A DNA stretch of 64,000 nt from Dehalogenimonas formicexedens. GTDB lineage: Bacteria > Chloroflexota > Dehalococcoidia > Dehalococcoidales > Dehalococcoidaceae. The stretch spans positions 1,454,210-1,518,209 of the forward strand of contig NZ_CP018258.1 in assembly GCF_001953175.1 (NCBI RefSeq). The letters run 5' to 3'. This document shows positions 24,272 to 32,341 of the stretch, piece by piece (position 1 is the stretch's first letter; each line of letters starts with the position of its first letter). The translations under genes and the position numbers were made by a program. The notes beneath the pieces are model-generated. The model ran no database searches, was not told where the DNA came from, and saw only the letters and a list, made by a program, of their open reading frames with translations.

Positions 24272-25546
24272 ATGGTTTTAACCGAAAACGAGCAGATGTG
24301 GGCAGACCTTGGTATCGACCTTCAAGCTCATGGTCAACTGATGAATGCCCTCGGTCCCATTTACCAGGACATTTACCTCAGCCAGAAAAACCGCCCCAAG
24401 GGCATGGGTTTTTACGATTTCGTCGTCGGAGACATCCACGGCATCCGGGTCAAGGAACTGCGTGAACACGCCAAATCCGGCGGCAAGGTGGTAGCCACCT
24501 ACTGCGTCTTCGTCCCGGAGGAATTCTGCTGGGCGGCGGGCGCCATACCCATCAGCCTCTGTGCCGGCACCGCCTTTTCCATTCCCGCCGCCGAAGAAGT
24601 GCTGCCCCGCAATACCTGCGCTTTGATAAAATCATCCTTCGGCTTCAAGCTGGGCAGGTTGTGCCCCTACGTCCAGGTTTCTCATCTCATCGTCGGTGAG
24701 ACCACCTGCGACGGTAAGAAAAAGATGTTCGAGCTCCTGGCCGAGCACCAGCCGGTCTACGTCATGGAGGTACCCAACAAGCGAGGACCCGCCGGCCGCG
24801 CCCTGTGGCAGCAGGAGGTCCGGGATTTCAAGGCCAGGATCGAAGAACTGACGGGCAACAAGATCACCGCCGAAAACCTGGCCGAGGCGATCAAGAAGGT
24901 CAACGCCCGCCGCCGGGAGTTCAAGCGCCTGTCGCAACTCAGGGCCGCCGACCCGGCGCCCATTTCCGGCAAGGACGCCCTCCTGGCCACCCAGGTGTCG
25001 ATGTACGATGACGTCGACCGCGAGACCCAGATCATGAAAGCTTTAAACGATGAACTCGAGGAGCGGGTCAAAAACGGGGTCGGCGTCTTCCCCAAAGGCG
25101 CCAAGCGCATCCTCATCTCCGGCTCCCCCATGGCTATCCCCAACTGGAAGCTGCACCACATCATCGAAAGCGCCGGCGCTGTAGTCGTCGGCGAGGAGTC
25201 CTGCACCGGCAGCCGCTTCTTCGATGAGCTCGTTCCCGAGGGTATCACCGACCTCGACGAGATGTTGACCGCACTGGCTGATCGATACTTGAAAACCAAC
25301 TGCGCCTGCTTCACCCCCAACTGCGAACGGCTGGACGACATCATCGGCATGGCGAAGGCCTTGAATGCCGACGGCGTCATTCACTACAACCTGCAGTTCT
25401 GCCACACCTACGCCAACGAGGCCATCCAGGTAGACAAGGCGCTGGAAAAAGCCGGCGTCCCGCTCCTGCGGATTGAGACCGACTATTCCGACGAGGACGC
25501 CGGGCAACTCAAGACCCGCATCGATGCCTTCCTGGAGACTTTATAA
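24272..25546 (+). CDS. Double-cubane-cluster anaerobic reductase (2-hydroxyacyl-CoA dehydratase family)
   Basis: A 424-residue iron-sulfur protein of the HgdB/BcrC superfamily. The Cys pattern (CVFVPEEFCWAAG, RLCPYV, TTCDGKKKMFE, EESCTGSRFFDE, TNCACFTPNCERLDD, QFCHTYANEA) matches double-cubane cluster proteins described from Carboxydothermus, which carry a [8Fe-9S] cluster and reduce small molecules at very low potential with ATP. The physiological substrate is unknown. Next come its ASKHA activase and YedF, the usual neighbours. ATG 24272 follows GAGAGG. Expression probably depends on the structured leader. Confidence 0.88.
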   Translation: MVLTENEQMWADLGIDLQAHGQLMNALGPIYQDIYLSQKNRPKGMGFYDFVVGDIHGIRVKELREHAKSGGKVVATYCVFVPEEFCWAAGAIPISLCAGTAFSIPAAEEVLPRNTCALIKSSFGFKLGRLCPYVQVSHLIVGETTCDGKKKMFELLAEHQPVYVMEVPNKRGPAGRALWQQEVRDFKARIEELTGNKITAENLAEAIKKVNARRREFKRLSQLRAADPAPISGKDALLATQVSMYDDVDRETQIMKALNDELEERVKNGVGVFPKGAKRILISGSPMAIPNWKLHHIIESAGAVVVGEESCTGSRFFDELVPEGITDLDEMLTALADRYLKTNCACFTPNCERLDDIIGMAKALNADGVIHYNLQFCHTYANEAIQVDKALEKAGVPLLRIETDYSDEDAGQLKTRIDAFLETL

Positions 25547-25558
25547 TAACTTCCAACT

Positions 25559-25745
25559 TTCCTCTCCCTCGATGGGAGAGGAATATATCAAATCCTTTTC
25601 AACATCCCTCTCCCTCGACGGGAGAGGGATGAGAGGGTGAGGGTGAAATGCTGCCCAAAATCCATATGAGAGTTTGTCGATGATCGCCGCCAGCCTTGAG
25701 TGTTTGCTTTCCCCCTTTCGTAAAGGGGGACTAAGGGGGATTTCC
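25559..25745. repeat. CCCTCTCCC-type repeats and an AAGGGGGACT element
   Basis: Two copies of TCTCCCTCGAYGGGAGAGG (25562 and about 25605) followed by GATGAGAGGGTGAGGGT, then a CCCCCTTTCG...AAAGGGGGACTAAGGGGGAT hairpin. They fill the gap between reductase and activase genes. Confidence 0.7.
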
Positions 25746-25780
25746 AGCGTGTCCAACGACCGAAAATTGAGCCAGGACCG

Positions 25781-26521
25781 ATGATCGCCGCCGGCCTCGA
25801 CGTCGGTTCCCGTACCATCAAACTGGTGCTGTTCGCCGAAGGTAAAGTTATCCATTCCGCCGTCGCCGACAGCGGTCTGAAGCCCGTGGACCGCTGCCGT
25901 AAGATTCTCGAAGGCCGCTCGTTCGACAAACTAATGGTGACCGGATACGGACGTGACCTGGTGGCGCCCGAATTGTCCGGCGCCACCATCTCCGAGATCT
26001 CCGCCCAGGCCGCCGCCGCCCGTTGGCTCTTCCCGGACGCCGGCAGCGTCATCGACATCGGCGGGCAGGACTCAAAGGTCATCCGGCTTTCGGCGGCAGG
26101 AGTCGCCAAGTTTGAGATGAACGACCGGTGCGCCGCCGGTACTGGCAAATTCCTGGAGATCATGGCCCGCGCCCTTGAGCTTTCCATCGACGACTTCGCC
26201 CAAACCGCCGCCGATGCCGAAAGATCCGTAACTTTGAACTCCCTCTGCACCGTCTTCGCCGAGTCCGAGGTCGTTTCCCTCATCAACAAGGGCGAGGACG
26301 CCCACGCCATCGCCCTCGGCCTGCACCAGGCCGTCGCCGCCCGCGTCGGTTCGATGGCAAAAAGGGTCGGCATGGCCGACCGTCTGGTCTTCTCCGGCGG
26401 CGGCGCTAAAAACCCCTGCCTGGTAAAATTGCTCGGAGAAAAACTAAACCTTAGAATATCCGTGCCTGACGAGCCTCAAATAACCGCCGCCCTCGGCGCC
26501 GCCATCATCGCCTCCCGTTGA
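25781..26521 (+). CDS. ASKHA-family ATPase activator of the double-cubane reductase
   Basis: A 246-residue activase of the BcrA/BadF/HgdC type. It hydrolyses ATP to drive electrons into the partner iron-sulfur enzyme. Motifs: GLDVGSRTIKLVLF (phosphate 1), VIDIGGQDSKVIRL, and the NDRCAAGTGKFLE segment with the Cys that, with a second Cys in LNSLCTVFAESE, holds the bridging [4Fe-4S] cluster of the homodimer. GGGAKN near the C-terminus binds adenosine. ATG 25781; a weak GAGCCAGGA lies upstream. Confidence 0.92.
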   Translation: MIAAGLDVGSRTIKLVLFAEGKVIHSAVADSGLKPVDRCRKILEGRSFDKLMVTGYGRDLVAPELSGATISEISAQAAAARWLFPDAGSVIDIGGQDSKVIRLSAAGVAKFEMNDRCAAGTGKFLEIMARALELSIDDFAQTAADAERSVTLNSLCTVFAESEVVSLINKGEDAHAIALGLHQAVAARVGSMAKRVGMADRLVFSGGGAKNPCLVKLLGEKLNLRISVPDEPQITAALGAAIIASR

Positions 26522-26525
26522 GTTT

Positions 26526-26655
26526 TCCTCTCCCTCGATGGGAGAAAAATTAAAGGAGAGGGTGAAGGGGAGAGGTGTGACGGGCGTCGTAGGGCCGGGG
26601 TTTTTAACCCGCCCGCCGCGTTTGTGCAGGGGCGAGCGGCCGCTCGCCCGCCCGG
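26526..26655. repeat. CCCTCTCCC-type repeat and two GTAGGG-type palindromes
   Basis: TCCTCTCCCTCGATGGGAG begins the segment. A GTAG-headed palindrome with GGTTTTTAACCC core starts at 26589, and a GCAG-headed GGGCGAGCGGC/GCCGCTCGCCC palindrome at 26626. Confidence 0.7.
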
Positions 26656-26722
26656 GGTGTGGTTGTGCCACTGCCCGGGAACTGATAACTGAATACTGCC
26701 AACTGACAACTAGGAGAATATA

Positions 26723-27301
26723 ATGCCTGATATCATCGATGCCCGCGGCAAGCCCTGCCCCCAACCCGTCCTTCTGGCCGCCGAAGCCCTCAAGTCATCC
26801 AACGACATAACCATCATCGTCGATAACCCTGGCTCACAGCAGAACGTAGCCAAGTTCGGCAAGACCCAGGGCTGTGAGTCCTCCGCCGAGGTCAAACCTG
26901 ACGGCATCTACATCCGTCTGACCAGGTCGGCTGTCGCCGCCAAACCCCAAGCCCCCACTGCCTTCGGGATCGTCATCTTCATCGGCTCGGACATCATCGG
27001 CCGCGGCGAGAATACTGAACTCGGCAGCCTGTTGATGCAGAGCTTCCTGAACACTCTCCAATCCCTGCCCAACCGCCCGGAGACCCTCCTCTTCATGAAC
27101 AACGGGGTCAAACTGGTGGCCGAAGGCTCCCACGTCCTCGGTGAGCTCAGGCAGCTTGCTGATTCAGGCATCGAGCTCCTCGCCTGCGGCACCTGCCTGT
27201 CCCGCCTCGGCCTGGCTAACAAGATAGCGATAGGTCAGGTTTCCAACATGTTCACCATCGCTGACACGATGATGCGGGCGTCAAAAGTGATTAGTCTTTA
27301 G
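26723..27301 (+). CDS. yedF: Sulfurtransferase-like selenium metabolism protein YedF
   Basis: A 192-residue two-domain protein. Residues 1-75 form a TusA-like domain (DARGKPCPQPVLLAAEAL, Cys 13 in CPxP). Residues about 80-190 form a DsrE-like domain with LLFMNNGVKLV and LACGTCLSRLGL. Proteins of this layout are annotated YedF and are often found near selenium or double-cubane reductase genes; the biochemical role is not established. It ends the probable operon of reductase, activase and YedF. AACTAGGAGAATATA precedes ATG 26723. Confidence 0.9.
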   Translation: MPDIIDARGKPCPQPVLLAAEALKSSNDITIIVDNPGSQQNVAKFGKTQGCESSAEVKPDGIYIRLTRSAVAAKPQAPTAFGIVIFIGSDIIGRGENTELGSLLMQSFLNTLQSLPNRPETLLFMNNGVKLVAEGSHVLGELRQLADSGIELLACGTCLSRLGLANKIAIGQVSNMFTIADTMMRASKVISL

Positions 27302-27342
27302 TTAATAAATCTCCTCTCCCGCTTATAACAGCCCTTCCTTTT

Positions 27343-27395
27343 TATTCCCTCTCCCATTTTGGGACAGGGCTTGAGGGTGAGGGCGTGCGGGAGAG
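27343..27395. repeat. CCCTCTCCC-type repeat
   Basis: TTCCCTCTCCCATTTTGGGACAGGG-type hairpin followed by CTTGAGGGTGAGGGCG; same family as the copies near 25.6, 41.57, 44.35 and 57.14 kb. Confidence 0.65.
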
Positions 27396-27402
27396 GACTC
27401 TC

Positions 27403-27431
27403 TTGACCCCTCACTCCCACCCTGTTACAAT
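27403..27431 (+). promoter_or_regulatory. Promoter of the enoyl-CoA hydratase gene
   Basis: TTGACC (27403-27408), 17 bases, TACAAT (27426-27431). Transcription should begin near 27438, immediately before the palindrome at 27441. Confidence 0.65.
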
Positions 27432-27440
27432 GCCGCCGTC

Positions 27441-27454
27441 TGAACGATCGTTCA
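27441..27454. promoter_or_regulatory. TetR-type operator palindrome
   Basis: TGAACGATCGTTCA is a perfect 14-bp palindrome at the predicted transcription start. A near-identical site (one base different) sits in the promoter at 59383-59398. Shape and symmetry fit TetR-family operators; no such regulator gene is in the window. Confidence 0.6.
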
Positions 27455-27464
27455 ACGTAATTAA

Positions 27465-28223
27465 ATGACGATAGATTTCACCACAGACGGCGCCTTCGCC
27501 GTTATTACTCTGAACCGCCCCGAGGCTTATAACGCCCTCGACCTCGCCAGTCTCCGCGCCCTTTCCGATGCTGTGGCTCGTTTCGAGTCTGACGGAAATC
27601 TCCGGGTCGTTATTGTCACCGGTACCGGCAAGGCCTTCAGCGCCGGCGCCGATATCGATGAGACCCTGCCCTTTATGAAGGAACATGGCACCAAAAGCCT
27701 GCCCCCCACGATCATGCGCGGCCAGACCGTAACAAAACCCATAATTGCCGCCGTCAATGGGCTTGCACTGGGCGGCGGCTTCGAACTGGCACTAGCCTGC
27801 GACCTCCGAATTGCCGCCGTTTCGGCCAGGTTTGGTTTTCCCGAGATCGGCCTTGGTCTCATCCCTGGCTGGGGCGGCACCCAGCGGCTGCCAAGGCTGG
27901 TGGGCGCAGGGCGGGCAGCCGAGATGATCCTCACCGGGCGAGCGATCTCCGCGGATGAAGCCGTCCGCATCGGCCTGGTCAACAAGGTCGTCAACGATAA
28001 TGAACTTTTGCCCGCGGCTCTTGAAATGGCCCGCGCCATCGCCGAAAAATCCGCGGCAGCGGTTGGATTGGCGAAGGAGGCTATTCATAAAGGTCTCGAT
28101 CTGCCTTTGAACCAGGCGCTTGACTTCGAGGCGGGGCTCGAAGATGCCGTTCTCCACACTCCCGGTTTTGAAGAAGGTATGCGGGCTTACCGCGAAAAGC
28201 GGCGGGCGCACAAAGGTCGGTAG
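27465..28223 (+). CDS. Enoyl-CoA hydratase/isomerase family protein
   Basis: A 252-residue crotonase-fold enzyme that hydrates 2-enoyl-CoA in fatty-acid or amino-acid related pathways. The oxyanion-hole segments GTGKAFSAGADI and VNGLALGGGFELALACD are present; the catalytic Glu pair corresponds to FGFPEIGLGLIPGWGGTQRLPR. The stop TAG (28221-28223) is the TAG of the first REP-like unit of the 49-bp array that follows, so the array touches the gene end. It pairs functionally with the dehydrogenase downstream. ATG 27465 has no strong ribosome binding site. Confidence 0.92.
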   Translation: MTIDFTTDGAFAVITLNRPEAYNALDLASLRALSDAVARFESDGNLRVVIVTGTGKAFSAGADIDETLPFMKEHGTKSLPPTIMRGQTVTKPIIAAVNGLALGGGFELALACDLRIAAVSARFGFPEIGLGLIPGWGGTQRLPRLVGAGRAAEMILTGRAISADEAVRIGLVNKVVNDNELLPAALEMARAIAEKSAAAVGLAKEAIHKGLDLPLNQALDFEAGLEDAVLHTPGFEEGMRAYREKRRAHKGR

Positions 28224-28446
28224 TTCAGGCATCCTTGCCTGCACTCAGAAAGTGCGGGCACAAAGATCGGTAGTTCAGGCATCCTTGCCTGCACCAAAAA
28301 GTGTGGGCACAAAGATCGTTAGTTCAGGCATCCTTGCCTGCACCAAAAAGTGCGGGCACAAAGATCGTTAGTTCAGGCATCCTTGCCTGCACCAAAAAGT
28401 GCGGGCACAAAGATCGTTAGTTCAGGCATCCTTGCCTGCACCAAAA
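28204..28446. repeat. 49-bp tandem array of REP palindromes (5 copies)
   Basis: The TAGTTCAGGC mark recurs at 28221, 28271, 28320, 28369 and 28418. Each unit has a GCGGGCACAAAGATCG segment, which resembles the last 17 coding bases of the hydratase gene, followed by a GTTAG/GGTAG head and a TTCAGGCATCC...TTGCCTGCA palindrome. Units are nearly identical and directly abutting, so this is a local amplification and not a CRISPR array. Confidence 0.9.
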
Positions 28447-28460
28447 AGGGGGTTTTCACA

Positions 28461-29315
28461 ATGCCCATCAAAAAAGTCGGCGTAGTCGGTTTCACCGGCG
28501 TCATGGGCGCGGGTATCGTTCAGCTTTGCGCCCAGTCCGGTTATCAGGTGGTCGGCTTTTCCCGCAACCAGGAGCGCACCAAGAAGGCGCTGGCGACTAT
28601 CGAAAAACATCTCTCCCGCCTGGTTGAAAAAGAAAAAATCTCCCCCGCCGATAAAGCCGCCGCCCTGGCGCGCATCTCGACGTCCGATTCGATGTCTGCC
28701 CTTGCCGATTGCGACCTCGTCATCGAGAGCGCCGTAGAGAACATGGAACTCAAGAAAGGGGTCTTCGCCGAACTGGATTCCGTCTGCCGCCCGGATGCTA
28801 TCCTGGCTACCAACACCTCTTCCCTGTCGATCATCGATCTGGCCATGGCCACCCATCGCCCCAACCAGGTCCTCGGCCTGCATTTCTTCAACCCGGCGCC
28901 CCTGATGCCGCTCCTTGAGGTCGTCAGGACCATCGCCACATCCGACGAGACGCTGGCCATAGGCAAAGCCTTCGGCGAGTCCTTGAACAAAACCATAATC
29001 GTCGCCCGCGACGCGCCGGGCTATATCGTCAACACCCTGCTTATTCCTTATCTCCTGAACGCCATCCGCATGCTTGATCGCGGCCAGGCCGCCCGCGAAG
29101 ACATCGATACTGCCATTAAAGCCGGATTGAACTACCCGATGGGCCCGCTGCAGGTCGCGGATTATATCGGGCTGGATGCCCTGCTGTTTATTGCCAATAT
29201 CATGTATGAAGAGTCAAAGGAGCCGCAGTACGCCGCGCCGCCTCTTTTAAAGAAGATGGTCACCGCCGGCTGGCTGGGCCGCAAGTCCGGCAAAGGCTTC
29301 TATGAATACCGGTAA
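28461..29315 (+). CDS. 3-hydroxyacyl-CoA dehydrogenase (3-hydroxybutyryl-CoA type)
   Basis: A 284-residue NAD-dependent dehydrogenase of the Hbd type, acting on 3-hydroxyacyl-CoA after the hydratase encoded upstream. The Rossmann loop reads VGVVGFTGVMGAGI, one residue longer than the usual GAGTMG. The catalytic core is NTSSLSI and LHFFNPAPLMPLLEVV; DAPGYIVNTLL begins the C-terminal helical domain. ATG 28461 follows AAAAAGGGGG directly after the 49-bp array, so the array supplies its upstream region. Longer upstream frames run through repeats and are rejected. Confidence 0.92.
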   Translation: MPIKKVGVVGFTGVMGAGIVQLCAQSGYQVVGFSRNQERTKKALATIEKHLSRLVEKEKISPADKAAALARISTSDSMSALADCDLVIESAVENMELKKGVFAELDSVCRPDAILATNTSSLSIIDLAMATHRPNQVLGLHFFNPAPLMPLLEVVRTIATSDETLAIGKAFGESLNKTIIVARDAPGYIVNTLLIPYLLNAIRMLDRGQAAREDIDTAIKAGLNYPMGPLQVADYIGLDALLFIANIMYEESKEPQYAAPPLLKKMVTAGWLGRKSGKGFYEYR

Positions 29316-29423
29316 TACCCGAAAAAAGACTTATCCCATCAAAAGCGCGAACTTTTGGCAGGGTGAATTGAGTTTTGGGATTTGTCCTGTGCTTGTTGCG
29401 GTTTTTTAGTCAATTGCCCGGCA

Positions 29424-29738
29424 CTAGCCGAGCCGCCACGCCAGTTCCCAGAACTGGTGCAGCACGTCGGGGTTCTCGGTGCCCAACAACCGCCTGACCT
29501 CTGAATCGATATCCTGGCTCAGACGGAGGCGCCACTGGGTCATTTGCCGTGAATTCGGCGCTACCAGCCCATGCTCCCAGTTGGCCAGTTCCTCTTCAGA
29601 AACCCCGAGGTTCACGGCGACATCGCGTCTTGGCTGGCCTGTCATCTCCCTGAGTTTGCCCAGCGACGGTCCGTCCCCGTTCCTGATGAGGGCGATGAGT
29701 CCGCTGACCTTGCTGAAATCAATCTCGCCGTGGTTCAT
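29424..29738 (-). CDS. XRE-like helix-turn-helix protein
   Basis: A 104-residue protein with a central HTH of the XRE type (LREMTGQPRRDVAVNLGVSEEELANWEHGLVAPNSRQM). It is probably a DNA-binding regulator. The N- and C-terminal flanks are not recognised. Start ATG 29738 follows GAGGTGG. It is divergent from the TauE-like transporter gene and could regulate it, which is only inferred from position. Confidence 0.75.
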   Translation of the reverse strand: MNHGEIDFSKVSGLIALIRNGDGPSLGKLREMTGQPRRDVAVNLGVSEEELANWEHGLVAPNSRQMTQWRLRLSQDIDSEVRRLLGTENPDVLHQFWELAWRLG

Positions 29739-29838
29739 CGAAGGCCACCTCGCCCCCTGCGGGGAATTATCCGGGATTTATCTTACGCGCGTGTTACCGG
29801 CCGCGCAAACGAATTATCCCTGAAACGCCAAAAGGTTT

Positions 29839-29844
29839 TATACT
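29839..29844 (+). promoter_or_regulatory. -10 box close to the TauE-like gene
   Basis: TATACT at 29839-29844 lies 11 bases before ATG 29856, allowing a leader of only about five bases. Confidence 0.4.
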
Positions 29845-29855
29845 TGTGGCCGTAA

Positions 29856-30644
29856 ATGGGCGAATCACTGATCAATAGCGGCTGGATCCTTCCGGTACTC
29901 CTGGTGATGGTAGGTTTGCTTGTCGGCACCTATGGCACCCTCATAGGTGTCGGCGGCGCCCTTGTGCTGGTGCCTCTGCTGCTTGTCCTGTATCCCCAGG
30001 CTACCCCCCAGGCCATTACCGCCGTTTCACTGCTGATCGTCCTCGTTAACTCCATCGGCGGGTCGATAGCTTACGCCCGCCAGAAACGTATCGATTACCG
30101 CACCGGCATCATTTTCGCCCTGGGTACGGTGCCCGGAGTCCTTCTCGGTATCTGGACGCTCAATTACGTATCGCGAAACCTTTTCGCCCTCATTTTCGGT
30201 TTGGTCATGATCGTCATCTCGGCGTTTCTGGTTGTCCGTTCTGAACCATCCAGGACTGCCGGTTTGGTAAACGGCAACTATGACTGCAATCGTCCGCTCG
30301 GATTTACCTTGAGTCTTGGGGCGGGATACCTAGCGGGGCTTCTGGGCATTGGCGGCGGTATCATCCACGTTCCGGTGATGGTCTACATTATGTGCTTCCC
30401 CACCCATATAGCCACCGCGACTTCTCATTTCATCCTGATCTTTACCGGCGCGACCGGAACTCTCACCCACCTCAGCCAGGGAAGTTTCGGATCCAATTGG
30501 CTTGTCATTGTCTGGCTGGCAGTCGGTGTGGTCGCCGGTTCGCAACTAGGTGCCCGGCTCTCAAAACGCATCCATGGAAAGGTTATCATCCGCCTGCTGG
30601 CGGTGGCTCTGGCGATAACCGGGCTGAGACTAGTGCTAGGGTAG
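29856..30644 (+). CDS. TauE/SafE family sulfite/organosulfonate exporter
   Basis: A 262-residue membrane protein with seven or eight hydrophobic segments. The two-fold motif GTYGTLIGVGGALVLVPLLL near the N-terminus and AGLLGIGGGIIHVPVMVY in the second half are typical of the TauE/SafE (DUF81) family of anion exporters. Substrate not determined. No ribosome binding site is visible; a -10 box lies just upstream. Confidence 0.9.
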   Translation: MGESLINSGWILPVLLVMVGLLVGTYGTLIGVGGALVLVPLLLVLYPQATPQAITAVSLLIVLVNSIGGSIAYARQKRIDYRTGIIFALGTVPGVLLGIWTLNYVSRNLFALIFGLVMIVISAFLVVRSEPSRTAGLVNGNYDCNRPLGFTLSLGAGYLAGLLGIGGGIIHVPVMVYIMCFPTHIATATSHFILIFTGATGTLTHLSQGSFGSNWLVIVWLAVGVVAGSQLGARLSKRIHGKVIIRLLAVALAITGLRLVLG

Positions 30645-30694
30645 TGCAGTTATGTTAAAATTAGTTAGCGCCAGAGTTCGACGAGGATAATCCT

Positions 30695-31645
30695 ATGGTC
30701 ATGGCACAAACATCAAAGCTGCCCTCAAAGCTCAAGATCGAGAGTGTTGATTTCGGAGGCCTTACCTGGTACGACATCGAAAGGCCGTCCGAAGCCGAGA
30801 CGGCGTATTTGGCCCAGAATTTCCCGTTCCATCCCCTGGACCTTGACGACGTCCTGTCAAAGCGCCAGCGCCCCAAGATAGACGAGTACAAAGACTATCT
30901 GTTCATGGTTTTCCACTTCCCCGTTTACAACAAAGTGGAGAAACTGCTGACGCCGTCGCAACTCTCGGTATTCATCGGTTCAAATTACGTGATTACCCTT
31001 CACGCCGGGGCATTGCGGCCGCTCACCCGGCTTTTCCGCGAATGCGAGTTGGATGACGAGTGCCGGAAGGAGTTTCTCACCCACGGCCCCGGCTACCTGC
31101 TTTACAGGATCGTCGACAGGCTGGTGGACTATTGCCAACCCATCGTCAACAAGATCCTTGAGAACATGGACCGGATAGAAGACGAGATCTTTGCCAAGCA
31201 CCGCGCCGGCACCGTCAAGGAAATATCGGTTCTCCGGAGAGACATCATCACCTTCCGCCGGACGATCTGGCCCATGCGTGCCGTGATCGCCTGCCTGGAA
31301 CCCAAGCTGAAACGCTATATCGATACCGATCTCAATGTCTATTTCGGCGATCTGATCGATCATACCGACAAGATCTGGGACAGTCTAGACGAGTGCAAGG
31401 AAGTCATCGAGGCCTTGTCCGCGACGTTCGATTCGATGTCCTACAACAACTACAACGCCGGTATCCGCACCCTTACCATCTTCGCCACCATTACCCTCCC
31501 GCTGCTGCTGGTCGCCAGCGTCTACGGCATGAACATCCCCCTGCCAGGACAGAACTCAGCCCACCCTATCATCATCGTCCTGCTGATTACCCTCGGCGCA
31601 ACGATATTTACCGCCCTGGTTCTCAAACGCCTTAAAATTCTGTAA
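30695..31645 (+). CDS. corA: CorA family magnesium/cobalt transporter
   Basis: A 316-residue protein with a large soluble N-terminal domain and two C-terminal membrane helices. The signature YGMNIP is present at the end of the first helix, which forms the pore. The stretch FRRTIWPMRAVI lies in the long stalk helix. Probable divalent cation uptake. ATG 30695 follows GAGGATAATCCT; ATG 30701 is an alternative start. Confidence 0.92.
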   Translation: MVMAQTSKLPSKLKIESVDFGGLTWYDIERPSEAETAYLAQNFPFHPLDLDDVLSKRQRPKIDEYKDYLFMVFHFPVYNKVEKLLTPSQLSVFIGSNYVITLHAGALRPLTRLFRECELDDECRKEFLTHGPGYLLYRIVDRLVDYCQPIVNKILENMDRIEDEIFAKHRAGTVKEISVLRRDIITFRRTIWPMRAVIACLEPKLKRYIDTDLNVYFGDLIDHTDKIWDSLDECKEVIEALSATFDSMSYNNYNAGIRTLTIFATITLPLLLVASVYGMNIPLPGQNSAHPIIIVLLITLGATIFTALVLKRLKIL

Positions 31646-31666
31646 CCGCCCGGAAAGGACCCGTTT

Positions 31667-32341
31667 TTGCGTATTTCTCCCCGTTTAATGGTCATCGCGG
31701 CTCTGTTTGTCACCTGTCTTATCACCGCCAATATCATCGCCGTCAAGCTCATCTCCGTCGGGTCGAACATCGTATTGCCGGCGGCCATCATCATCTTTCC
31801 CTTGAGCTACATCATCGGCGACATCCTGACCGAGGTTTACGGCTTCGCCTGGGCGCGGCGCGTTATCTGGCTCGGTTTTTTATGTAACCTGATTTTCGTT
31901 TTCTTCGCCTGGATCGGCGGTTTACTGCCCGGCGCTTCCTTCTGGCAGGGCCAATCCGCCTATGAAACAATCCTGGGCTACACCCCCCGCCTTCTTTTGG
32001 CTTCCTTCAGCGGATATCTTGTGGGCAGCTTCGCCAACGCGGCGGTGATGTCCAGGATGAAACTCTGGACCGGGGGTAAATACCTCTGGACGCGGACCAT
32101 CGGCTCCACCATCGTCGGCGAGGGTCTGGATTCAGCCGCTTTTATCACCGTTGCCTTCATCGGCACTCCCGCCTTCGCCCTGATGCTGATCGTATACCAC
32201 TGGGTTGCCAAGACCCTCATTGAAGCCGTAGCGACGCCGGTTACCTATGCCGTAGTCAATTATCTGAAAAAGGTCGAGGGGATCGATACTTTCGACCGTG
32301 AAGTCAGTTTTAATCCGTTCAAATTGGTTGATGCCAAGTAG
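31667..32341 (+). CDS. Queuosine precursor transporter (VUT/YhhQ family)
   Basis: A 224-residue membrane protein with about six hydrophobic segments. TANIIAVKLISVG, PLSYIIGDILTEVYGFAWARRVIWLGF and GEGLDSAAFITVAFIG match the YhhQ/VUT-1 family, which imports preQ0/preQ1 for queuosine tRNA modification. TTG 31667 is the start, with AAAGGA about 8 bases before it. It is followed with no gap by the metallo-hydrolase gene. Confidence 0.9.
   Translation: MRISPRLMVIAALFVTCLITANIIAVKLISVGSNIVLPAAIIIFPLSYIIGDILTEVYGFAWARRVIWLGFLCNLIFVFFAWIGGLLPGASFWQGQSAYETILGYTPRLLLASFSGYLVGSFANAAVMSRMKLWTGGKYLWTRTIGSTIVGEGLDSAAFITVAFIGTPAFALMLIVYHWVAKTLIEAVATPVTYAVVNYLKKVEGIDTFDREVSFNPFKLVDAK

Noticed and set aside
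28204-28446. Possible CRISPR array
   Set aside because: Units are nearly identical throughout, with no unique spacers, and contain the REP palindrome seen elsewhere. No cas gene is present.
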